This document shows positions 1 to 5,087 of a DNA stretch of 7,990 nucleotides, piece by piece. The stretch comes from JAQGHB01 sp036384495 (lineage in GTDB: Bacteria > Patescibacteriota > Saccharimonadia > Saccharimonadales > UBA4665). Position 1 is the stretch's first letter, and every line of letters begins with the position of its first letter. Where the stretch lies: the NCBI GenBank assembly GCA_036384495.1, contig DASVMD010000054.1, positions 1 through 7,990 of the forward strand, in the 5' to 3' direction. The translations under genes and the position numbers were made by a program. The notes below the pieces were generated by a model. That model was given only the letters and a program-made list of their open reading frames with translations, made no database searches and was not told the DNA's origin.

Positions 1-2
1 GC

Positions 3-1154
3 CAACTCCTCGAAAACGTGGAATTCAAGGTCGGCGCGCAGGGCGACGATCTGCTGGTTTCGGCTCCGTTCTGGCGAACTGACATTGAGCTCCGCGAAGA
101 CGTTGTCGAAGAAGTCGGCCGCCTGTACGGTTACGATAAATTGCCGCTGCAGCTGCCCGTGCAAAGCATTGCCCCAACTCAAAAAGACAAGCTGTTTGAA
201 CTCAAGGCCAATATCCGCAGCAGTCTCAGCAAAGCCGGCGCCAACGAAGTGCTGACATACAGTTTTGTGCACGGTAATCTGCTCGACAAAGTCGGCCAAG
301 ACAAGGATCAGGCTTTTCAAATTGGTAACGCGCTCAGCCCAGATCTGCAATATTTCCGCCTCAGCCTGACGCCAAGTCTGCTCGACAAAGTCCACGGCAA
401 TATCAAAGCGGGTTATGACAAGTTTGCACTGTTTGAGATCGGCAGAGCCCATATTCATGGCCAAAATGACCCGCAAGAACCCGAACTCCCGCAGGAACTC
501 AACACGCTCGGCTTTGTCTACGCCAGTAAAAAACCAGCAACCGGAGCGCCGTACTACCAGGCCTATAAGTATCTTGATGTGTTGCTCGCCGACTTCAAGG
601 TGCGCCGGACGGTTAAGCTCGTGCCGCTTCAGGGAGCCGATCTGCACGATAACCCATGGGTGCAGCAACTGGTTGCGCCATACGAGCCACAACGCAGTGC
701 CCTGATCCGCGACGACAAAGACCGAACCTGGGGCGTGATAGGCGAGTATAAATCCTCAGTCCGCCGGGCGCTCAAACTGCCCGAATACAGCGCTGGCTTT
801 GAGCTTGGCCCATTCCTGCTCATGCAGGGCGCGGGCAAGCCTTCCTACGTGCCGCTGCCACGCTTCCCCAAAGTCTCGCAGGACATCACCCTCAAGGTGC
901 CGTCCAGCCTCAGCTACCAGCAGGTCTTTGACTTTGTGTGGAGCGAGCTTGGCAAGATTCAGCCAGCGAATACCATGCCATGGCTCGGCCCAGTCGACAT
1001 CTACCAGCGCAAAGACGACCCCGAGCACAAACAAATCACTTTGCGTCTTACCATCGCCAGCTACGAGCGCACCCTTACCGACGCCGAAGTGAGCAAACTA
1101 CTTGACGCCATTACCGATGTTGCGAGCAAGGAATTAGGGGCCGAAAGAGTCTAG
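3..1154 (+). CDS. pheT: Phenylalanyl-tRNA synthetase beta subunit, 3' part (5' end outside window)
   Basis: This is the C-terminal 383 residues of the beta chain of PheRS, which with PheS forms the cytoplasmic alpha2-beta2 enzyme that charges tRNA-Phe. The frame is open from base 3, so the GTG at 18 is internal and the gene starts upstream of the window. In order one sees the end of the B5 domain (SAPFWRTDIELREDVVEEVG, then RLYGYDKLP, about bases 60-145), the catalytically inactive synthetase-like core (LFEIGRAH near 430; the FRLSLTPSLLDK segment near 355), and a C-terminal anticodon-binding FDX-ACB domain starting near base 850 (LPRFPKVSQDITLKV) and ending in YERTLTDAEV and a short tail. In this family the FDX-ACB domain contacts tRNA. 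The stop TAG is 3 bases before the NUDIX gene, so the two are probably cotranscribed. Nothing looks broken. Identification is firm. Confidence 0.96.
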   Translation, partial: QLLENVEFKVGAQGDDLLVSAPFWRTDIELREDVVEEVGRLYGYDKLPLQLPVQSIAPTQKDKLFELKANIRSSLSKAGANEVLTYSFVHGNLLDKVGQDKDQAFQIGNALSPDLQYFRLSLTPSLLDKVHGNIKAGYDKFALFEIGRAHIHGQNDPQEPELPQELNTLGFVYASKKPATGAPYYQAYKYLDVLLADFKVRRTVKLVPLQGADLHDNPWVQQLVAPYEPQRSALIRDDKDRTWGVIGEYKSSVRRALKLPEYSAGFELGPFLLMQGAGKPSYVPLPRFPKVSQDITLKVPSSLSYQQVFDFVWSELGKIQPANTMPWLGPVDIYQRKDDPEHKQITLRLTIASYERTLTDAEVSKLLDAITDVASKELGAERV

Positions 1155-1157
1155 CTG

Positions 1158-1613
1158 ATGCGTATTTCGTCGCGCGCCATTGTAGTCAAGGACGACACTA
1201 TTTTGGTTATGCAGCGCAACAAAATGGGGCGTGAATTTTACGCGTTGGTTGGGGGTGGTGTCGACGAGGGAGAAACGCCCGAAGAGGCCTTGCACCGCGA
1301 GCTCGAAGAAGAGGCTAGCATGGCAGTGGCTAATCCGCGCCTGGTGATCATTCAAGAGGGCGGCGCCAAAAAATTTGGCAAACAATACGTGTATCTGTGC
1401 GAGTACATCGGCGGCGAGCCAAAGTTGTCGCCAGATTCCGAAGAAGCTCTGCAGCACTCCGAAGGGCAGAATCTCTACAATCCCATGTGGCTGCCGATTG
1501 CCGAGCTGCCAGCCGTAGAATTTTTGCCGCCCGAACTGCAGCAAGCCCTTATAACTGGCCTGCATGATGGTTTCCCCGAGCAGCCACTTGAGCTGAAAAT
1601 TAGCGCCGAATAG
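1158..1613 (+). CDS. NUDIX hydrolase
   Basis: A 151-residue NUDIX-fold enzyme, expected to hydrolyse a nucleoside diphosphate linked to another moiety with Mg2+; the substrate cannot be read from the sequence. The NUDIX box runs from G33 to M55: G33, E39, R47-E48-L49 and E51-E52 are in place, but the Gly near the end of the motif is Ser (S54). The N-terminal strand (SSRAIVVKDDTILVMQR) is typical, and the length is normal for a single-domain NUDIX protein. The ATG lies 3 bases after the pheT stop. The nearest purine-rich stretch (AGGGG, 1136-1140) is 17 bases upstream, too far for a good Shine-Dalgarno, so translation is probably coupled to pheT. The family includes dNTP and oxidised-nucleotide pyrophosphatases, Ap4A hydrolases and ADP-ribose hydrolases, so a more specific name is not justified. 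Confidence 0.9.
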   Translation: MRISSRAIVVKDDTILVMQRNKMGREFYALVGGGVDEGETPEEALHRELEEEASMAVANPRLVIIQEGGAKKFGKQYVYLCEYIGGEPKLSPDSEEALQHSEGQNLYNPMWLPIAELPAVEFLPPELQQALITGLHDGFPEQPLELKISAE

Positions 1614-1621
1614 GCTATACT
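1593..1621 (+). promoter_or_regulatory. Possible promoter for the FKBP gene
   Basis: CTGAAA at 1593-1598 (4 of 6 matches to TTGACA) is separated by 17 bases from TATACT at 1616-1621 (5 of 6 to TATAAT). Transcription would begin near 1628 and give a leader of about 15 bases carrying the GGAGG ribosome site at 1634-1638. The elements overlap the last codons and stop of the NUDIX gene. Seen by eye only; read-through from pheT is equally possible. Confidence 0.4.
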
Positions 1622-1642
1622 AGAGGAAATAACGGAGGATTT

Positions 1643-2203
1643 ATGGCTCGAAAACGCGACCGCACCTTTGCGGCCTTTGGCGCAGCGCTGTTTTTACTAA
1701 CGTCGTCGGCGCTAACAATTGTTGTCATTTACACCATGGCAACCAGCAAGAACGATAACAACGCCGCCACCAACACCACGCCCGCAGCAACTAACACCAC
1801 AAAGGAGACTCCCGTGGACAATGCCAACAAATTAGCAGGTAAGCCGCTGGCCGATTTTACACCGGTAGCCAGCATCACTAAATTAGAAGAAATCGACACT
1901 GTTCCAGGCACCGGCGACACCGTCAAGGCTGGCGATAACGTAACCGTCGATTACACCGGCGCTGTGGCGTCTACCGGCACCGTTTTTCAGAGTTCCAAAG
2001 ACAGCGGTCAGCCAATCAGCTTTGGCCTCAGCCAGGTGATCGCTGGCTGGTCGCAGGGCGTGCCAGGCATGAAGGTCGGCGGCACGCGCCGCTTACTGAT
2101 CCCGGCCAACCTCGCTTACGGCGCTAATCCGCCCCAAGGTTCCGGCATTCCAGCTAATGCCGATCTCGTTTTTGACATCACGCTCCATAAAATTGGCAAC
2201 TAG
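1643..2203 (+). CDS. Membrane-anchored or secreted FKBP-type peptidyl-prolyl cis-trans isomerase
   Basis: A 186-residue protein predicted to catalyse prolyl cis-trans isomerisation outside the membrane, helping exported proteins fold. It has a short basic N-terminus (RKRDR), one hydrophobic segment at about residues 9-32, an Asn/Thr/Ala-rich low-complexity linker (about 36-56, with AATNTT twice), and an FKBP domain from about 80 to 184. Ligand-pocket residues of the family are present: Y104, F115, F127, V132-I133, W136, Y159 and F177. The position of FKBP12 Asp37 is Gln here (Q116). No lipobox cysteine is seen, so a single-pass anchor with the domain outside, or a signal peptide cleaved before the linker, is likelier than a lipoprotein. 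The ATG is supported by GGAGG at 1634-1638, 4 bases upstream. An in-frame GTG at codon 58 (1814) has its own AAGGAG upstream and could yield a soluble 129-residue form. Confidence 0.93.
   Translation: MARKRDRTFAAFGAALFLLTSSALTIVVIYTMATSKNDNNAATNTTPAATNTTKETPVDNANKLAGKPLADFTPVASITKLEEIDTVPGTGDTVKAGDNVTVDYTGAVASTGTVFQSSKDSGQPISFGLSQVIAGWSQGVPGMKVGGTRRLLIPANLAYGANPPQGSGIPANADLVFDITLHKIGN
1801..1816 (+). promoter_or_regulatory. Internal Shine-Dalgarno plus in-frame GTG in the FKBP gene
   Basis: AAAGGAG (1801-1807) lies 6 bases before GTG at 1814-1816, in the FKBP reading frame (Val58). Initiation here would drop the membrane segment and most of the linker, leaving the whole FKBP domain. The motif is also simply how Lys-Glu is encoded, so it may be chance. 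Confidence 0.3.
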
Positions 2204-2238
2204 GACGTTTTGGGGTAAAAAACACAATATGTAGCGTC

Positions 2239-2267
2239 TTGCTTTTAGCATAGGCGCTATATATAAT
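2239..2267 (+). promoter_or_regulatory. Promoter of the redoxin/thioredoxin reductase operon
   Basis: TTGCTT at 2239-2244 and a perfect TATAAT at 2262-2267 are 17 bases apart, so a sigma70-type start is expected near 2274-2275, giving an untranslated leader of about 160 bases. The spacer holds a dyad, TGCT-TTT-AGCA (2240-2250), flanked by AGCG (2233-2236) and CGCT (2255-2258), which could be an operator or just a hairpin. The TTGC-type -35 resembles the one before gap (TTGCAT) and the one before the 87-aa gene (TTGCTG). Confidence 0.65.
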
Positions 2268-2274
2268 CTTTCTT

Positions 2275-2433
2275 ACAGTCAGAACAAATCTGCTAAGGTA
2301 CACTAAAAACAGAAACGAGCCGACTGCCGAGACGCACCTGAGAGACGCGGGGAGGTAGCCGAGACTCTCAAAATCTGAGTGTCCAGCCAGAGAACTGTTC
2401 GCAGAAAACAATAAAATATCGAGGGGGACCACT
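2275..2433 (+). promoter_or_regulatory. Structured 5' leader of the redoxin operon, no known riboswitch class recognised
   Basis: About 160 bases lie between the predicted start and the redoxin ATG. Visible pairings are CAGA/TCTG (2280-2283 with 2289-2292), CAGTC/GACTG (2276-2280 with 2322-2326), TGAGAG/CTCTCA (2339-2344 with 2365-2370), and a hairpin ACTCTCA/TGAGTGT (2364-2370 with 2376-2382, one T-T mismatch, loop AAATC). The last two share 2365-2370 and cannot coexist; the first two also share base 2280. GCCGAGAC occurs twice (2326-2333 and 2358-2365). The Shine-Dalgarno GAGGGGG (2421-2427) is 6 bases before the ATG and is not in an obvious stem. It could be a regulatory leader, a protein-binding RNA or a small RNA overlapping the operon. 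Confidence 0.45.
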
Positions 2434-2682
2434 ATGGTCAAAAACATCACTATCTTTACTACCAACACCTGCGCGTATTGCCAGATGGTTAAAAAGTACC
2501 TGGGCGCCAAAGGGCACACTTGGGAAGAAGTTAATATCGACGAACACCCTCATCGTCAAGCCGAGGCTACGGCACTGTCGGGCGCTATGACAACCCCTGT
2601 TACCGTTGTCACGAAGGCCGATGATACCAAAGAGGTCATTGTGGGCTATAACCTCGCTAAGCTCGCACCGGCAGTCGCTTAA
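2434..2682 (+). CDS. Glutaredoxin/NrdH-like redoxin
   Basis: An 82-residue single-domain thioredoxin-fold redoxin that should carry electrons by dithiol-disulfide exchange in the cytoplasm. The active site is C13-A-Y-C16, after the usual first strand (NITIFTTNT). The cis-proline loop is TTP (T53-T54-P55), preceded by the SGA motif of the NrdH/glutaredoxin group, and the C-terminal region reads VIVGYNLAKL. The GG-(C/D)-D glutathione-binding motif of classical glutaredoxins is absent. The next gene, starting directly after the stop (TAA then ATG), is a thioredoxin reductase. I therefore infer that this protein is reduced by that enzyme rather than by glutathione, as NrdH is, and may serve ribonucleotide reductase. 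A strong Shine-Dalgarno (GAGGGGG, 2421-2427) fixes the start. The family call is firm; the partner is inference. Confidence 0.92.
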   Translation: MVKNITIFTTNTCAYCQMVKKYLGAKGHTWEEVNIDEHPHRQAEATALSGAMTTPVTVVTKADDTKEVIVGYNLAKLAPAVA

Positions 2683-3633
2683 ATGGCAGATTTGCCCAAG
2701 CACGATGTAATTATAGTCGGCGCCGGTCCTGCGGCGCTGACTGCTGCTATTTACACGACACGTGAAGATATCGAAACGCTGCTGTTTGAGCGTGGTGTTG
2801 TTGGCGGCCTGGCCGCCGTAACCGACAAAATTGATAACTATCCTGGATTTGCCGACGGTATCGAGGGCCTCACATTGGCTCAAAGCTTGCAGAAGCAGGC
2901 TGAGCGCTTCGGTGCGGTGATTGAGCTCGGCGAAGTCACTGGCATCCACGATGAGGGCGAATATAAGCGCCTGGAGACCACTGAGGGCGATGTGCTCGCC
3001 AAGGCCGTGCTGATCGCCACCGGCTCAGATTATAAAAAGATTGGCGCGCCCGGCGAGCAAGAGTACTACGCTCGGGGCGTGCACTACTGCGCCACTTGCG
3101 ACGGCGCCTTTTACCGCGACAAACGCCTCGTAGTAGTCGGTGGCGGCAACTCCGCCATCCAAGAAGCCATGTTCCTAACTCGCTTCGCAACCCACATCGA
3201 TCTACTGGTTCGTTCCACCATCAAGGCTAGCGATGTGCTGCAGCATGACCTCGATGAATTCGTAAAACAGGGTAAAATCACCGTACACCTTGGTACGACC
3301 ACCGATGAAATCGTGGGTGACGCCACCGGCGTCAAAAAAGTCGTCGGCACCCAGGATGGCAAAAAAGTCGAATTCGAAACCGACGGCGTCTTCGTGTTTG
3401 TGGGACTCATGCCAAATTCACAATTCCTGGCCCCAACTCCTGTAAAACTCGACGAAATCGGCTTTGTCCTCACCGACCCAGACCTGCATACCAGCATGAA
3501 GGGTGTCTTTGCCGCCGGCGATATCCGCTCCGGCGCCACCATGCAAATTGCCTCCGCTGCCGGCGAGGGTGCTACCGCAGCCCTCAAAATTCGCGAATAC
3601 CTCGAAGATCGCCACCACCCCATCCAAAACTAA
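2683..3633 (+). CDS. trxB: Thioredoxin-disulfide reductase-like flavoprotein
   Basis: A 316-residue low-molecular-weight thioredoxin reductase, of usual family length. It moves electrons from a reduced nicotinamide cofactor through FAD to a redox-active disulfide and on to a redoxin. An FAD-binding Rossmann motif lies at 13-18 (GAGPAA), a second FAD-domain motif (ATGSDYKKIGAPGE) at 112-125, the redox disulfide at C136-A-T-C139-D140, a nicotinamide-domain glycine motif GGGNSA at 153-158, and the C-terminal FAD contact FAAGDIR at 276-282. The NADPH 2'-phosphate motif HRRxxxR of the E. coli enzyme is poorly kept: the region reads VRSTIKAS (176-183), so only R177 and K181 might play that part. 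The ATG follows the redoxin TAA with no gap and no separate ribosome site, implying coupled translation. The stop overlaps that of the convergent 87-aa gene, so there is no room for a terminator between them. Confidence 0.95.
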   Translation: MADLPKHDVIIVGAGPAALTAAIYTTREDIETLLFERGVVGGLAAVTDKIDNYPGFADGIEGLTLAQSLQKQAERFGAVIELGEVTGIHDEGEYKRLETTEGDVLAKAVLIATGSDYKKIGAPGEQEYYARGVHYCATCDGAFYRDKRLVVVGGGNSAIQEAMFLTRFATHIDLLVRSTIKASDVLQHDLDEFVKQGKITVHLGTTTDEIVGDATGVKKVVGTQDGKKVEFETDGVFVFVGLMPNSQFLAPTPVKLDEIGFVLTDPDLHTSMKGVFAAGDIRSGATMQIASAAGEGATAALKIREYLEDRHHPIQN

Positions 3634-3893
3634 TTTTTGCTTGGAGGTGTCTCCGGATTAATAGGGACTATTTTTACCATTTCACCGGCTACTTGACTCA
3701 TAGCTCCATCAATGAAGCCAGCTCTATCCACTTGCTCAAAGTCACTGGCAGAGGAATTTAGGCTGAGCTCGCCACTATCGAGCGCTTGAGCGGTGGCACT
3801 CATGGCACTCCTTGCGCCAGCACTTCGTATTACACGTGCCCCATTATTGAGTTTATCAAAGTCCCAATTTTCTACATCGCTAGTATTTTCCAT
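3630..3893 (-). CDS. Small hypothetical protein, 87 aa
   Basis: I do not recognise this protein. It is 87 residues, acidic at the N-terminus (MENTSDVENWDFDKLNN), then rich in Ala/Ser/Gly, ending in a Pro-rich tail (PINPETPPSKN). No membrane segment, signal peptide, Cys or repeat is visible. Support for its reality comes from context. It fills the gap between trxB and the flavoprotein gene, and a perfect TATAAT (minus strand, 3907-3902) with a TTGCTG box 16 bases further upstream stands 8 bases before the ATG. No Shine-Dalgarno precedes the ATG, so the transcript would be leaderless or nearly so. Its stop (TAG, 3632-3630) overlaps the trxB stop. Function is unknown. Confidence 0.6.
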   Translation of the reverse strand: MENTSDVENWDFDKLNNGARVIRSAGARSAMSATAQALDSGELSLNSSASDFEQVDRAGFIDGAMSQVAGEMVKIVPINPETPPSKN

Positions 3894-3901
3894 AATTGTG
3901 A

Positions 3902-3929
3902 ATTATATCCTATTCTTGCAAAACAGCAA
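3902..3929 (-). promoter_or_regulatory. Promoter of the 87-aa gene, probably leaderless
   Basis: On the minus strand TTGCTG (3929-3924) is followed after 16 bases by TATAAT (3907-3902), and the ATG begins 8 bases later at 3893. Initiation 6-9 bases past the -10 would fall on or within a couple of bases of the start codon. Confidence 0.55.
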
Positions 3930-3937
3930 TATCTTGT

Positions 3938-4648
3938 CTAATAATTTTTAGAATAGTTCGGGAAGAAATCACCTACTAATTGGGATTTTTTGAGGCCGCG
4001 CGCGATAAGATCTTTTTGCAGCGATTCAACCATTGGCTCGGGGCCAGATACGTATACGAGGGTGTCTTCGGAAGGCTCCTCAAGCCCCAGGATCATGTCG
4101 GCAGTTAGGAGGCCTCGCTCGCCACCCCAGGCAGCCGATGGCTCATTAACCACGATGGTGGCGTGCTGCCCCGCACGGCCAAAGGTGGGCTGAAAAATGA
4201 TTTCTTCTTCGTGATTTACCGCGTACAAAAGCTTAATGGGGCGTTCTTCTTTAGTGTCGGCTAGCCAGGACAAAATGCTGTGAAACGGTGTAATACCAAT
4301 GCCGCCAGCAACAAAAACCAGCGGTGTTTGGACTAGTTTGGGCAGCACGAAATCACCCATGGCGTCGCTGATGATCATCTCGGCGCCGGGCTGCAGGGCA
4401 AACAGGGCTTTTTTAAAGGAGCTGCTTTTGTCATCACCGGCGTATTTGGTGGTCAGTGACACCAGCTCGCTTACGGGCGACGAAGAAATAGTAAACCAGC
4501 GCTTTACGCCGCGCTCATCCGGATTCTCGTGGTGCAGCGTCCACTCAGCGAACTGACCGGCCGTAAATTGGATCGGTTTTTCGGGCTTAAAATAAAAGGT
4601 CCGAATATTATCGGCTTCGGCCTCGATGTGGTCCAAAACTATTTTCAT
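3938..4648 (-). CDS. Ferredoxin-NAD(P)H reductase-like FAD/NAD(P)-binding oxidoreductase
   Basis: A 236-residue flavoprotein with the two-domain ferredoxin-reductase fold. The FAD-binding barrel covers about 1-105 and carries the family's R-x-(Y/F)-(T/S)-x-S motif as R50-W-F-T-I-S55. The nicotinamide domain follows (about 106-236), with its glycine-rich loop VAGGIGITPF at 113-122 and the SGPEPM motif at 201-206, the counterpart of CGPxxM. The chain ends GDFFPNYSKNY. There is no CxxxxCxxC cluster for a 2Fe-2S centre and no membrane segment, so it should be a soluble reductase passing electrons between NAD(P)H and an unseen acceptor. It is the third gene in a minus-strand run, 12 bases after the 140-aa gene. 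An extended -10 (TGATACACT) sits 6 bases before the ATG and there is no Shine-Dalgarno, suggesting a separate leaderless transcript. The electron partner is not evident. Confidence 0.88.
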   Translation of the reverse strand: MKIVLDHIEAEADNIRTFYFKPEKPIQFTAGQFAEWTLHHENPDERGVKRWFTISSSPVSELVSLTTKYAGDDKSSSFKKALFALQPGAEMIISDAMGDFVLPKLVQTPLVFVAGGIGITPFHSILSWLADTKEERPIKLLYAVNHEEEIIFQPTFGRAGQHATIVVNEPSAAWGGERGLLTADMILGLEEPSEDTLVYVSGPEPMVESLQKDLIARGLKKSQLVGDFFPNYSKNY

Positions 4649-4654
4649 GCTATT

Positions 4655-4663
4655 AGTGTATCA
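4655..4663 (-). promoter_or_regulatory. Extended -10 promoter before the flavoprotein gene
   Basis: The minus strand reads TGATACACT (4663-4655) and then the ATG 6 bases later at 4648, so transcription would start at or beside the A of the ATG. The TGA of the extended element is also the stop codon of the upstream 140-aa gene. No good -35 is seen, which fits an extended -10 promoter. Confidence 0.5.
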
Positions 4664-5083
4664 AATTGCTTCGGCAGGGCGGTGCTCACCTGGCATTGGA
4701 CTGGTGATTGGTAATATTCTGACACCGTTCTTTTTGAGTCGACGCCGCTCTCGCCGTTTATTGGGAAGTGTGCGGTCCACACCAGCATCGTTGTGTATAA
4801 TCCTCTCTTCTTTCTTGTCGGCATCAAGTGGATAGTAAAGCACAAGTCTGGCCACACCGGGTGCTAAGAAAGAGTAGGTCGTGCCATGCTCCGGAGAGGT
4901 ACTTTTTTGAGCGCCGGCAATGTCAATGCCGGGCATGACTGTGTATAGCCATTCGGATGGGCTAAACAGTCCTGGGTGGCTGGGGCTTTCTGCCTGGAAA
5001 ATGTGCTGTACCACAGTGATATAGTCTGTCTGGGCTGCAGCATCGAGATCTCTTAATGATTGTGGTAACTCAGGTGAGGGCAT
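4661..5083 (-). CDS. Hypothetical protein, 140 aa
   Basis: I do not recognise this protein. From the ATG at 5083 it has 140 residues. The middle (about 45-100) looks like a compact alpha/beta domain (WLYTVMPGIDIAG; ARLVLYYPLD), followed by a strongly basic patch KRRERRRLKK at 109-118 and a Pro-rich tail. There is no signal peptide, membrane helix or Cys. The basic patch might bind nucleic acid or phosphates, but that is only a possibility. The ATG is 4 bases after the phosphodiesterase stop; a TTG at 5095 would overlap that gene and add four residues. I prefer the ATG. No Shine-Dalgarno is apparent, so translation is likely coupled to the phosphodiesterase gene. Its TGA stop lies inside the promoter of the flavoprotein gene. 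Confidence 0.65.
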   Translation of the reverse strand: MPSPELPQSLRDLDAAAQTDYITVVQHIFQAESPSHPGLFSPSEWLYTVMPGIDIAGAQKSTSPEHGTTYSFLAPGVARLVLYYPLDADKKEERIIHNDAGVDRTLPNKRRERRRLKKNGVRILPITSPMPGEHRPAEAI

Positions 5084-5087
5084 AATT

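Noticed and set aside
2317..2392. Many GAG/TAG triplets in the redoxin leader, reminiscent of a TRAP site
   Set aside because: TRAP needs near-regular 2-3 base spacing; here the gaps vary widely. Kept only as part of the leader description.
2339..2395. Glycine or TPP riboswitch, suggested by CTGAGAGAC and ACTCTCA
   Set aside because: The conserved cores (GCCGAAGG for glycine, the CTGAGA/ACCTGA pair in correct spacing for TPP) are absent, and the space between the arms is too short.
2349..2400. A tRNA-like or SRP-RNA-like look (GGAGGTAGCCGAG, GTTCG)
   Set aside because: No seven-base acceptor stem, no T-loop GTTCRA in place, no proper anticodon arm, and no match to the GGAAG/AGCAG core of SRP RNA.
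2368..2949. A 193-codon open frame on the minus strand across the redoxin gene
   Set aside because: It lies wholly antisense to the redoxin, its leader and the start of trxB, which have clear family matches. It has no ribosome site or recognisable protein features. It is a shadow frame.
3641..3656. GGAG-GTGT-CTCC hairpin just after trxB as a terminator
   Set aside because: Only four Watson-Crick pairs, no T-run follows it on either strand, and it lies within the coding end of the 87-aa gene.
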